Shown: in pieces, positions 7,578 through 13,818 of the stretch
Position numbering within the stretch: the stretch's first letter is position 1
Layout of the letters: every line of letters begins with the position of its first letter
NCBI GenBank assembly: GCA_047626155.1
Contig: JBLHRR010000139.1
Span: forward strand, 1 to 15,490
DNA length: 15,490 nucleotides
Direction: 5' to 3'
Origin: CALGLS01 sp047626155
GTDB lineage: Bacteria; Bacteroidota; Bacteroidia; Chitinophagales; Saprospiraceae
The notes under the pieces: model-generated
Seen by the model: only the letters and a program-made list of their open reading frames with translations
Databases searched by the model: none
What the model was told of the DNA's origin: nothing
Made by a program: the position numbers and the translations under genes

Positions 7578-7608
7578 TTTGCAATAGCATTTCTTTTAAA
7601 TAAATTTG
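7578..7608 (+). promoter_or_regulatory. Bacteroidota primary-sigma promoter
   Basis: TTTG at 7578-7581, then 19 bases, then TAAATTTG at 7601-7608. This matches the Bacteroidota consensus (-33 TTTG, -7 TAnnTTTG) in both boxes and in spacing. Transcription should begin near 7615, about 25 bases before the ATG of the 52-residue gene. Confidence 0.75.
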
Positions 7609-7639
7609 TACAGACAGTCTGCTGCTAATCTCTGATAAA

Positions 7640-7798
7640 ATGAAGCAAATTCGTTTTATAGATTATGACGGCCAACTGAGCGCTTACCAAGGCACAAGGT
7701 TGTCTCCAGCAGATTTTGAAAAAGGACTGGATTTAAATAACCGGCTACAAAAGAAGGAGGAGCGTTTACGGAATTTGGATGAAGAGGATTTTGTGTAA
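7640..7798 (+). CDS. small hypothetical protein, 52 residues
   Basis: The frame begins MKQIRFIDYDGQLSAYQGTR and ends with a highly charged helical stretch (NNRLQKKEERLRNLDEEDFV). It has no membrane segment, signal peptide or Cys. The composition is natural for a soluble microprotein with a C-terminal helix, possibly for protein-protein contact. Support comes from the strong promoter 32 bases upstream of the ATG and from the sensible amino-acid usage. No family was recognised. It could also be the 5' end of a truncated gene, since nothing recognisable follows for 220 bases before the surface-protein gene. Confidence 0.55.
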   Translation: MKQIRFIDYDGQLSAYQGTRLSPADFEKGLDLNNRLQKKEERLRNLDEEDFV

Positions 7799-8022
7799 GG
7801 GCATTATCGCCTTGAAGCATGGGGCTGTTCTTCAACACGAGTTTCCAGAAACAACATAGCGTCGCATGATAAGAGGCAGGGAGGTAAAGCTGACAAAAAA
7901 AAGTATAGTATCTTGCAGTAATTGTTATTAAAAAACACATAGATACCGACAATCCAAATTCTTCGCTTTAAAGAACATCAGGTACGTTTTCATTAAACCA
8001 TCAACCGGAAAGACAAGTACTT

Positions 8023-9885
8023 ATGATAAATAAAATCCACCTCATCCTCTTGTTTCTGCTTTGTATAGCTACGGCTAGTTTTGCACAGGAGATTTGTGAT
8101 AACGGAATTGACGATGATGGCGATGGATTGATAGACCTTAATGACTGGAGTGATTGTAAATGCGACGCCGTAAGCCCTACCTCTTTAATTCCCAACCCCT
8201 CTTTCGAGGAAATGACTTGCTGTCCTACGGAGAATGAACAACTCAATTGTGCCGTAGGATGGATTCAGGCCTCTCCGCCCACTACTGATTATGTACACAC
8301 TTGTGGCGGCTATCTTGGAAATGCCAGTATCAATGCTGTTGCGCCATTGCCTTTTGCGGATGGCGAAGGAGGCGTAGGTTTTCGAGATGGACAAATGAAT
8401 ATCGGAGCTATTTACAAAGAATATGTCGGAGCCTGTCTGACCGAAGTAATGGAAGTGGGAGCGACTTATCGTCTTGATTTCTATGTGGGCTTTCAGGATG
8501 AGAGACCCGGAAGTATGAATTTTGATATTGCGCTTTTTGCTTCCGCGGATTGTAATAATTTGCCTTTTGGTACTGGAAATAATGTGACCATTGGTTGCCC
8601 AACAAATGTAAACGGTTACACGGAACTGGGGGAGCAATATGTAAGTGGTTCCAATGAATGGGTGAATGTTGTTTTTGAATTTGTAGCGAATGAGGCCTAT
8701 GAGGTCATTGTACTTGGCCCCAGTTGTGCGCTGAATCAAAATTATCTTTTAGATCCCTATTTTTATGTAGACCGCTTAACGTTGGCAGCGGTTTCTAGTT
8801 TTGGAACAGCGCCGTTGAATACCAGCGGAGCAATTTGTGAAGAGGATTTGATACTGGAAGTAGCCGATGATCCAGCTAATACTTACCAATGGTATCAGGA
8901 CGGAATAGCGTTGTTGGGAGAAACGAATGCTAGTTTAGAACTAGATCCAAATACTAATACAGAAGGCAATTATCAGGTATTTATTATAGGCCCAGATGAT
9001 TGCGAGCTTTCTGTAACTTATCCATTGTTAATACCTCCATATTATGTGACGGTAGAAGAGCGTATCTGTGAAAATGAATATTATTTGCTTGGAACAGATA
9101 CGCTTTCAGAAAGTGGAATGTATGAGGGGTTGCTACTTGCCTCCGATGGTTGTGATTCTATTGTGCAATTATCACTGGAAGTGCTTCAAGGCGATACTTT
9201 TTATTTTGAAGATATAGTTTGTGAAAACGAAGGCTATTTCTTTTTCGGGAGAGAATTGTTAGAAGCAGGAGTTTATGACACTATTGTAATGAACTTTCGA
9301 GGATGCGATAGCTTGGTTGTGTTGGAACTATCTCATCTGTCTTTTGGAATTGGCTTGGACTTACCTACTTCTGTTTCTATAAAATTGGGAGAGTTGGTGA
9401 ATCTTGTTCCTTCTTTTTACGACAGTGGTTTTACCGAATTTTTATGGACTGATGAAACGGGGATTGTTTTGGGAGAGGAAGTGGTGCTTTCAGATTATCA
9501 GCCATTTGTTTCAACCAGGGTTTATCTGGAACTTAGTAATCCTGCGGGTTGTATTTTACGAGATACCATGGACATTAATGTGCTTCCGAATTATGGGATG
9601 TATGTTCCAAATGCCTTCTCTCCAGATGGAAATGGTATCAATGATTTTTTCCGTTTCTATCCGGGAATATCCGTAGCAGGAGTTAGTGATTTTTCTATTT
9701 TTAATAGATGGGGTGGTTTGGTGTTTAGAAACCAAAGTATTATTAATTTTCAAAATTACGAAGGTTGGGATGGCAATGTGAAGGGGGAAGAGGCGCAGGT
9801 TGGCGTTTATACTTATCTGCTGGAGGTTGAGTATCTGGATGGTGTAAGAGAATTGTTGTCTGGAGATGTGACTTTGTTGCGTTGA
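8023..9885 (+). CDS. T9SS type B sorting-domain surface protein
   Basis: This is a 620-residue exported protein. A Sec signal peptide covers residues 1-21 (cleavage after SFA or SFAQ). A calcium-loop-like CDNGIDDDGDGLID follows at about 25-38. Residues about 55-255 form a Cys-containing beta-rich domain with an NPSFEE start, like the carbohydrate-binding-type jelly rolls often found in such proteins. Residues about 270-335 form an Ig-like domain (TYQWYQDGIAL). Two tandem repeats of roughly 45-50 residues follow at about 345-388 and 396-437, each with an ICENE/VCENE start and a GCDS end. The C-terminus from about 526 is the gliding-motility/type B CTD: VPNAFSPDGNGINDFF, FNRWGGLVF, YEGWDG and GVYTYLLEVEY. 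It should cross the outer membrane by the type IX secretion system and be displayed or released. The ligand is unknown. No promoter pair was seen in the 225 bases upstream. Confidence 0.92.
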   Translation: MINKIHLILLFLLCIATASFAQEICDNGIDDDGDGLIDLNDWSDCKCDAVSPTSLIPNPSFEEMTCCPTENEQLNCAVGWIQASPPTTDYVHTCGGYLGNASINAVAPLPFADGEGGVGFRDGQMNIGAIYKEYVGACLTEVMEVGATYRLDFYVGFQDERPGSMNFDIALFASADCNNLPFGTGNNVTIGCPTNVNGYTELGEQYVSGSNEWVNVVFEFVANEAYEVIVLGPSCALNQNYLLDPYFYVDRLTLAAVSSFGTAPLNTSGAICEEDLILEVADDPANTYQWYQDGIALLGETNASLELDPNTNTEGNYQVFIIGPDDCELSVTYPLLIPPYYVTVEERICENEYYLLGTDTLSESGMYEGLLLASDGCDSIVQLSLEVLQGDTFYFEDIVCENEGYFFFGRELLEAGVYDTIVMNFRGCDSLVVLELSHLSFGIGLDLPTSVSIKLGELVNLVPSFYDSGFTEFLWTDETGIVLGEEVVLSDYQPFVSTRVYLELSNPAGCILRDTMDINVLPNYGMYVPNAFSPDGNGINDFFRFYPGISVAGVSDFSIFNRWGGLVFRNQSIINFQNYEGWDGNVKGEEAQVGVYTYLLEVEYLDGVRELLSGDVTLLR

Positions 9886-10384
9886 GGAAGTTTTGTGAAG
9901 AGCTGAATGTCAAAAAAAATGATTTTCAGAATCAGTGACGAATTGTCCCGTGTCGGGGTCAAAAGTAAAATAAGGACATAGTTTTGTAAACTCAACATTA
10001 CCCTACCACCAAATTTCTATTCCCAATAAGTACCTCCGAATCTTCAATACGAAAAAGTAGACCTCTTTATCTAAGATCCCTCCTTTTAAGATATTACCCT
10101 CTTTCAAAAAAAAACACAATCGTATTCAATCGATACCTCCTGTAGATAGGAGACCCTCTTTAGTTGGCTTAGGCGCTGGCAAAAAAAAAGTCTATAGTCA
10201 TTTACCTCCCTTTATCTATTTTCTATCGACTCCCATCCATAAATTCCAAGTTCATAACCCTAAAGTATCGAGATTGTGTTTGTCTAGTGAATACTTCATT
10301 CACTGGCGACGAGAGCACCAAATTATTATTTTCAAAAAAAGTCAAGAAATTTTTTAACTGTTCAGTGGGCTATAGTTTAGCCGC
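9886..10384. other. non-coding, low-complexity intergenic region with recurring ACCTCC/ACCCTC motif
   Basis: No gene was recognised on either strand. It has two A9 runs (near 10105 and 10181) and a 7-bp hairpin AGTGAAT-ACTTC-ATTCACT at 10286-10304. Seven ACCTCC/ACCCTC/CCCTCC-type hexamers occur at about 10032, 10061, 10078, 10096, 10135, 10153 and 10204, several of them 17-18 bases apart. There is no intrinsic terminator directly after the surface-protein gene. Confidence 0.45.
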
Positions 10385-10452
10385 GGAAGACGGAAGACGG
10401 AAGACGGAAGACGGAAGACGGAAGACAGAAGACAGAAGACGGAAGACGGAAG
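10385..10452. repeat. GGAAGAC heptamer tandem array
   Basis: Nine full head-to-tail 7-bp units start at 10385: six GGAAGAC, two AGAAGAC (10427-10440), one more GGAAGAC, then a partial GGAAG. The last units continue into TTTCC, and GAAGACGGAAGTTTCC at 10442-10457 is repeated as a perfect inverted copy at 10513-10528. Confidence 0.9.
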
Positions 10453-10512
10453 TTTCCCACTAATGCAAACCTTGAGTTTGACAGTCCTTAGTCTGTGGAT
10501 TTTACGTTCGAT

Positions 10513-10558
10513 GGAAACTTCCGTCTTCGGACTTCGGACTCCCGTCTTCAGCCTTCCA
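10513..10558. repeat. inverted, degenerate partner of the GGAAGAC array
   Basis: GGAAACTTCCGTCTTC at 10513-10528 is the exact reverse complement of 10442-10457. The following bases are degenerate GTCTTC/GACTTC units (CGGACTTCGGACTCCCGTCTTCAG, broken up by substitutions). With the upstream array this can form a large stem around a 55-base loop. Confidence 0.7.
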
Positions 10559-10579
10559 TCTGAATAGTTACGAATTTTT

Positions 10580-10607
10580 AAAGTAATCTAACCCCTCACC
10601 CGTCTAC
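10580..10607 (+). promoter_or_regulatory. candidate ECF-sigma promoter upstream of the sigma gene
   Basis: AAAGTAA at 10580-10586, 14 bases, then CGTCTAC at 10601-10607, 46 bases before the sigma-factor ATG. The same two boxes with identical spacing occur at 11943-11970 before the 97-residue membrane-protein gene. CGTC is a common -10 core for ECF sigma factors, so autoregulation is a reasonable inference. Confidence 0.4.
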
Positions 10608-10653
10608 AAAGGAAAGGACGCAAAACGGTAGGCAAAAAATGCCACAATAAACG

Positions 10654-11199
10654 ATGGAAGAAAAGCAGCGAACCATTACAGGAGTCATCAAGGAATACAA
10701 TCGAAAGTTATTCGGTTTTATTCGTGGCCGTGTGTCTAACCCCGCAGATGCGGAAGACATACTTCAGGATGTGTGGTACCAGCTCAGTCGTGTGGGGAAC
10801 ATTGATTCTATTGAGCAAATCAGTGCCTGGTTGTATCGGGTTGCGCGGAACAGATTGACGGACGATTACCGAAAAAAGAAGCCGGCGTTGATAGAAGACC
10901 AGGCTTATGGAAACGACGAAGGGGATCTTTATCTGAAAGACATTTTAATGGCAGATACGCCAAGTCCGGAAGAAGAAAACTTAAAAGAACTTTTCTGGGA
11001 AGAACTCTTCGAAGCACTGGATGAACTGCCAGAAAATCAAAGAAATGTTTTTATCTGGAATGAATTAGAAGATCAAACTTTTCAGCAAATAGCAGATCGA
11101 ACGGGAGAGAATATAAAGACCCTGATTTCAAGAAAACGGTACGCGGTTCAACATTTAAGGAAAAGGTTAGAGGCTTTGTATGAGGAATTCAGGGGTTAA
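10654..11199 (+). CDS. ECF-type RNA polymerase sigma factor
   Basis: This 181-residue protein has the two-domain layout of group 4 sigma-70 factors. Region 2 spans about 12-75, with DAEDILQDVWYQL at 32-44 and AWLYRVARNRLTDDYRK at 58-74 (core binding, -10 recognition). An acidic linker (about 80-115) leads to region 4 at about 122-172, with LPENQRNVFIW, the helix-turn-helix TFQQIADRTGENIKTLISRKRYA and a terminal LRKRL. It directs RNA polymerase to a small set of promoters, usually stress or envelope genes. No FecR-type anti-sigma gene follows; instead there are two tiny frames, a 113-residue membrane protein, a 97-residue membrane protein and an Hsp20, all on the same strand. This suggests an envelope or heat-stress regulon with an unconventional regulator. 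A shared upstream motif hints at autoregulation. Confidence 0.93.
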   Translation: MEEKQRTITGVIKEYNRKLFGFIRGRVSNPADAEDILQDVWYQLSRVGNIDSIEQISAWLYRVARNRLTDDYRKKKPALIEDQAYGNDEGDLYLKDILMADTPSPEEENLKELFWEELFEALDELPENQRNVFIWNELEDQTFQQIADRTGENIKTLISRKRYAVQHLRKRLEALYEEFRG

Positions 11200-11212
11200 A
11201 ATAAAAATTAAA

Positions 11213-11299
11213 ATGGCAATGAAAATCAAAACCTTCTATCGTGATTCCCATGGTTTCAGGTCTTTGATTTCAATTGAAATTTTGATTAATAATTTTTAA
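11213..11299 (+). CDS. possible 28-residue peptide
   Basis: The frame opens MAMKIKTFYRDSHGFR and ends in a hydrophobic stretch (LISIEILINNF). It starts 13 bases after the sigma-factor stop. Its interest lies in the duplication: the 24 bases encoding MKIKTFYR (from 11219) recur 88 bases later as MSIKTFYR, with a synonymous TAT/TAC change at Tyr. It may be a real leader or microprotein or just a duplicated spacer; evidence is thin. Confidence 0.3.
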   Translation: MAMKIKTFYRDSHGFRSLISIEILINNF

Positions 11300-11384
11300 A
11301 ATTAGAATGTCAATCAAAACCTTCTACCGTTATTTTTGCGTTTCGGATTTTTGATTTTCATTATTGATTAATAATAACAATATC
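11219..11384 (+). repeat. imperfect tandem duplication between sigma factor and membrane-protein genes
   Basis: Copy 1 begins at 11219 (ATGAAAATCAAAACCTTCTA) and copy 2 at 11307 (ATGTCAATCAAAACCTTCTA), an offset of 88 bases. Both copies end with a TTGATTAATAAT block (near 11282 and 11363). In addition AATGAAAATCAAAA at about 11218-11231 is inverted as TTTTGATTTTCATT at about 11349-11362, so the spacer can fold on itself. Confidence 0.65.
11307..11354 (+). CDS. possible 15-residue peptide, paralogous start to 11213
   Basis: The frame reads MSIKTFYRYFCVSDF and stops. Its first eight codons mirror the frame at 11219. It is far too short for confident coding status and is listed because of the preserved start region. 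Confidence 0.15.
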   Translation: MSIKTFYRYFCVSDF

Positions 11385-11726
11385 ATGTACAACGAAAAAA
11401 ATCTTTTTAAAAAGAAGCGTAAGGTGAAGAAGATTTTCTTTGTCCTTGCAGCTATTATCGTTTTTACAGCGGTGGTCGGTACTGTAGTTATGTTGTTGTG
11501 GAATGCCATAATTCCAAATATTCTGAATACCCGTCCGATCAAACTTTGGGAAGCCATTGGCTTACTTACCCTTTTTCGTTTATTGACAGGTAGGTTTAGA
11601 GGTGGTGGTATGGGAAAGAAAATGCGTGGTAAAAAAGGAGCATGGAAGGAGAAATGGATAAATATGACAGAGGAGGAAAGAGCGGAGTTTAAAAACCGTT
11701 GGAAAGAACGCTGTGGGCGGCGGTGA
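11385..11726 (+). CDS. small membrane protein linked to the ECF sigma factor
   Basis: This is a 113-residue protein. The ATG at 11385 is preferred to an in-frame TTG at 11364. The order of parts is a very basic N-terminus (KKKRKVKK), a strong transmembrane helix at about 17-38 (IFFVLAAIIVFTAVVGTVVML), a short loop, a weaker hydrophobic segment at about 53-67 (LWEAIGLLTLFRLL), a Gly/Lys/Arg-rich stretch, and a charged C-terminal helix with MTEEERAEFKNRWKERC. By the positive-inside rule both ends are probably cytoplasmic. The C-terminal helix faintly recalls the EEERA/EF motifs of Spy/CpxP-like proteins but no family is claimed. Its position immediately after an ECF sigma factor, where an anti-sigma factor usually sits, makes it a candidate membrane regulator of that sigma factor; this is inference. 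Confidence 0.75.
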   Translation: MYNEKNLFKKKRKVKKIFFVLAAIIVFTAVVGTVVMLLWNAIIPNILNTRPIKLWEAIGLLTLFRLLTGRFRGGGMGKKMRGKKGAWKEKWINMTEEERAEFKNRWKERCGRR

Positions 11727-11784
11727 GGTGTTAATTGAAAATGAAAAATTGAAAATTAACCGAACGTACCAATTTGTGAGGGTA

Positions 11785-11861
11785 ACCGCAACGGCGCAAA
11801 GAGCGCTAAGTTTTTTTTAAGTAAAAGAAGTTAACGTTGCGTTTCTTGGCGCCTTGGCGGT
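11785..11861. repeat. long imperfect inverted repeat of the CGCAAAG type
   Basis: The left arm at 11785-11810 (ACCGCAACGGCGCAAAGAGC...) pairs with the right arm at 11833-11861 (...CTTGGCGCCTTGGCGGT in reverse complement), separated by a T8 tract. It resembles the dispersed GCGCAAAG/CTTTGCGC intergenic palindromes common in many bacterial genomes. It may attenuate transcription between the two membrane-protein genes. The remainder of 11727-12045 is AT-rich with A9 and A7 runs. Confidence 0.6.
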
Positions 11862-11872
11862 GAAAAAAAATA

Positions 11873-11889
11873 ATTGGCGAGACGCCAAT
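11873..11889. repeat. perfect 7-bp hairpin
   Basis: ATTGGCG-AGA-CGCCAAT directly follows the larger inverted repeat. No T-run follows it on the + strand, whereas on the - strand a run of T precedes rather than follows a gene, so a terminator role is not supported. Confidence 0.45.
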
Positions 11890-11942
11890 CTACTATGTTC
11901 TACCGAGTAAAATTAATTAATTAAAAAAAAAGTAAAAAAATT

Positions 11943-11970
11943 AAAGTAAAATAAAATTCCCAACGTCTAC
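11943..11970 (+). promoter_or_regulatory. candidate ECF-sigma promoter upstream of the 97-residue gene
   Basis: AAAGTAA at 11943-11949, 14 bases, then CGTCTAC at 11964-11970, 76 bases before the ATG. It is identical in both boxes and in spacing to 10580-10607 upstream of the sigma gene, with five further matching bases including a TAA two bases after the first box. The surroundings are A-rich, so the first box alone could arise by chance; the second box is less likely to. Confidence 0.4.
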
Positions 11971-12045
11971 CTAAATATAAAGCGCAGAAAACCGGATTCT
12001 GCAAAAGCATTAAATCCAATTATTAAAATTATAAAATTAAAAAAT

Positions 12046-12339
12046 ATGCGACGACCATTCAGAAAGATATTCGCCTTCTCTATCGGAATCATTGTATTCC
12101 TTGTAGTAGCAAAAGTATTTGTAGCCGCCTTTTTTCTGGCCGCTTTAATCAGTATTCCGTACCTCTTTTTCAGAGGCCTCCGATCCGCTTTGGTGGATGA
12201 CCATTACGGAAGAAAACAATACAATCACGATTTGCCCAATTGGGAATCCAGAGACGAACCACTTTTTCACACGGACCACAATGGAGCGAACAGCCGTTCA
12301 GAAAGAATACCAGATTACCGATTTGTAGAAGTTCGATAA
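12046..12339 (+). CDS. small membrane protein, 97 residues
   Basis: A basic start (MRRPFRK) is followed by a long hydrophobic region at about 8-44 (FAFSIGIIVFLVVAK, then FVAAFFLAALISIPYLFF), enough for one long or two short membrane helices. A hydrophilic tail of about 50 residues follows, rich in His, Asp, Asn and Arg (DDHYGRKQYNHDLP, FHTDHNGANS). No family was recognised. It lies between the ECF-linked 113-residue membrane protein and the Hsp20 gene on the same strand, and has its own candidate ECF promoter, so it may be a target of the sigma factor. Natural composition and context make it likely real. Confidence 0.7.
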   Translation: MRRPFRKIFAFSIGIIVFLVVAKVFVAAFFLAALISIPYLFFRGLRSALVDDHYGRKQYNHDLPNWESRDEPLFHTDHNGANSRSERIPDYRFVEVR

Positions 12340-12379
12340 GGGACTATTGATTCCTTTAATCCGAATTAAAAACAACATA

Positions 12380-12401
12380 TAGCCGGATCTTTACTCGGCT
12401 A
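12380..12401 (+). terminator. weak hairpin after the 97-residue gene
   Basis: TAGCCG, 10-base loop, CGGCTA, followed by CGATTTTAC. The stem is short and the T-run is only four bases, so it could be a weak terminator or an attenuator ahead of Hsp20. Downstream, 12455-12491 contains CTGC-GG-GCAG and CCCCTTTAGGG blocks of the GC-rich interspersed kind. Confidence 0.3.
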
Positions 12402-12537
12402 CGATTTTACTCAACTACTGTACATTTTCAGAAATAGTTTTCCTTTTACAGATATGTCTGCGGGCAGATCTCCCCTTTAGGGATCGGGGGCAGTGCTGGC
12501 AAAAGTGTATAGTTTACAAATTTAAAAATTAATTATT

Positions 12538-12981
12538 ATGTGTCAAAAATTTGAAAATAGAAAAAGAGATCATGGAAGAGGTCATGGCCATTGGGGGGCT
12601 AAAGAAGAATTTAAAAGAAAGCTCCACGGGATGAAAAGTTTCGGTGGTACCTGGAATCATCCACCCGTAAATGTCAGGGAAGAAGACGACAAGTACGAAC
12701 TATTTGTCTATGCGCCCGGCTTGGTGAAAGAGGCCTTTCAGCTTGCAGTAGCAGATGGCGTACTCATTATCAAAACCGATTCGAAAAAGGAAGAAGGGGA
12801 GGACGATAAAAACTGGCGTCGGCAGGAGTTTAGTCCTGGCGGTTTTAAGCGCCGATTTGAACTGCCGGAAGGAACAGACGGTGAAAATATCGGAGCGAAG
12901 TATGAAAATGGTGTATTGCTAATCACTTTGCCTAAGTTGGAGGATTTCCATATCCAGAGGCGTAAGGTGGAAGTGGATTAG
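12538..12981 (+). CDS. Hsp20/alpha-crystallin small heat-shock protein
   Basis: This is a 147-residue ATP-independent holdase chaperone that should bind unfolding proteins in the cytoplasm and form oligomers. The N-terminal arm (about 1-40) is His/Gly/Lys-rich (DHGRGHGHWG). The alpha-crystallin domain runs from about 43 to 133, with PPVNVREEDDKYELFVYAPG, a dimerisation-loop region KKEEGEDDKNWRRQEF, FKRRFELPEG and the conserved GVLLITLPK near the end. The tail is short, with a V-E-V that may act as the I/V-x-I/V motif. No CIRCE-like or other known heat-shock operator was recognised in the 198 bases upstream, and no copy of the AAAGTAA-N14-CGTCTAC motif. It is the last gene of the + strand stress group and is closed by a strong terminator. 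Confidence 0.93.
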   Translation: MCQKFENRKRDHGRGHGHWGAKEEFKRKLHGMKSFGGTWNHPPVNVREEDDKYELFVYAPGLVKEAFQLAVADGVLIIKTDSKKEEGEDDKNWRRQEFSPGGFKRRFELPEGTDGENIGAKYENGVLLITLPKLEDFHIQRRKVEVD

Positions 12982-13018
12982 AGGTCAAAGATGGAAAGTT
13001 AGAAATGTTTTTGCAGAA

Positions 13019-13048
13019 GGGCAGCCTGGTTTCAGGTTGCCCTTTTTT
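13019..13048 (+). terminator. intrinsic terminator of hsp20
   Basis: GGGCAGCCTG, loop GTTT, CAGGTTGCCC, then T6. The stem is 10 bp with one G-T pair, 38 bases after the Hsp20 stop codon. A clear rho-independent terminator. Confidence 0.9.
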
Positions 13049-13449
13049 AGTGAGGGGATTTGATAAAATGGAGCTCCAGCCTCTGAAAGCGAGAATGACC
13101 AAAATGAGTCATTTGGAGTTTATGCCTTTTAAGAAATAAAAAGAGAGAAATTGAGCAAAAGGGTTAAGAATGCGGCATGGAAATGTGTGTCATGTGTAAA
13201 GGTCTGAATATCAAGGAGTAATAAAAATAAGGTCATTTCCAGGGAATTGTAAGTAAGACAGTTATATATTAAAACAAAACTATTTAGAATAAAAGAGGTT
13301 AATTTATCATTAAGTCCAAACGTTATATGTAAACAAATGGTTAATTCCGGTAAGAATTTTGCATATCAGATAATATATCTAAAATAAAAGTAGATATTTA
13401 ATCATTTAATGGGACTAAGAAAAACATCCTTAACCAAAATCACATCATC
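13049..13449. other. intergenic region without recognisable gene
   Basis: About 400 bases, increasingly AT-rich toward the 72-residue gene. It contains only tiny open frames, for example a 14-residue one starting at 13096, with no support. No perfect TTTG/TAnnTTTG promoter was found; GAATTTTG near 13358 is one base off a -7 element but lacks a -33 partner. Confidence 0.4.
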
Positions 13450-13668
13450 ATGACTAAGCAAAATATCGGATTCATCGCACCATTCGCATTAAACATTCTC
13501 GCTTACATATTGGTATGGAATGTCTTCTTCTCAGATACAGAGGCGACCTCGAATGCTGCTCAAAACGAAGTTCCTGCAGCTTTCCTTGAAGAAATGGAAA
13601 CCACAGAAGATGGTGTCTACATTACAAAAGAAAACGACTTGTTACTGACTGCAATGAACGATCAGTAG
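13450..13668 (+). CDS. membrane microprotein, 72 residues
   Basis: The protein starts MTKQNIGFIAPFALNILAYI, a hydrophobic segment at about 7-27 with few charges, which could be a membrane anchor or an uncleaved signal. The remaining 45 residues are acidic and soluble (SDTEATSNAAQNEVPAAF, LEEMETTEDGVYI). No family was recognised. Natural amino-acid use, an isolated position and a perfect terminator 23 bases after the stop support it as a real, singly transcribed gene. Orientation by the positive-inside rule is unclear, because only one Lys precedes the helix and the tail is negative; an external acidic tail is likely. Confidence 0.65.
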   Translation: MTKQNIGFIAPFALNILAYILVWNVFFSDTEATSNAAQNEVPAAFLEEMETTEDGVYITKENDLLLTAMNDQ

Positions 13669-13691
13669 TATTCATAATAATTTTTTTTCTC

Positions 13692-13726
13692 AAAAAGCCA
13701 CCAGGTATTACACCTGGTGGCTTTTT
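13692..13726 (+). terminator. intrinsic terminator of the 72-residue gene
   Basis: The stem AAAAAGCCACCAGGT / ACCTGGTGGCTTTTT is a perfect 15-bp pair around the loop ATTAC. The A/T ends make it potentially bidirectional. Confidence 0.92.
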
Positions 13727-13775
13727 CTGTTTTGGGTGCTATGTGTTTTTTGAAAATGCGATACCTGGTAGAACA

Positions 13776-13805
13776 TTTGAATTTCGGAGACAAATTGTAT
13801 ATTTG
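13776..13805 (+). promoter_or_regulatory. possible + strand promoter facing the convergent terminator
   Basis: TTTG at 13776-13779, 18 bases, then TATATTTG at 13798-13805, a full match to both Bacteroidota boxes with one base less than the ideal spacing. No + strand gene follows; a transcript would run through the hairpin at 13825-13854 and into the 3' end of the S41 gene in antisense. The region is AT-rich, so a chance match is possible. Confidence 0.35.
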
Positions 13806-13818
13806 GAGAACAAAGGAA

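Noticed and set aside
8185..8739. 184-codon antisense frame in the surface-protein gene
   Set aside because: The + strand frame is a complete T9SS protein; the antisense product has no signal, domain or context support.
10385..10452. CRISPR-like array
   Set aside because: Units are 7 bp head-to-tail with no spacers, so this is a simple tandem repeat.
12340..12537. Third copy of the AAAGTAA-N14-CGTCTAC motif upstream of Hsp20
   Set aside because: Looked for specifically; only loosely similar CTAC-containing strings (GGCTACG, AACTACTG) were found without the first box, so Hsp20 cannot be assigned to the sigma factor by promoter.
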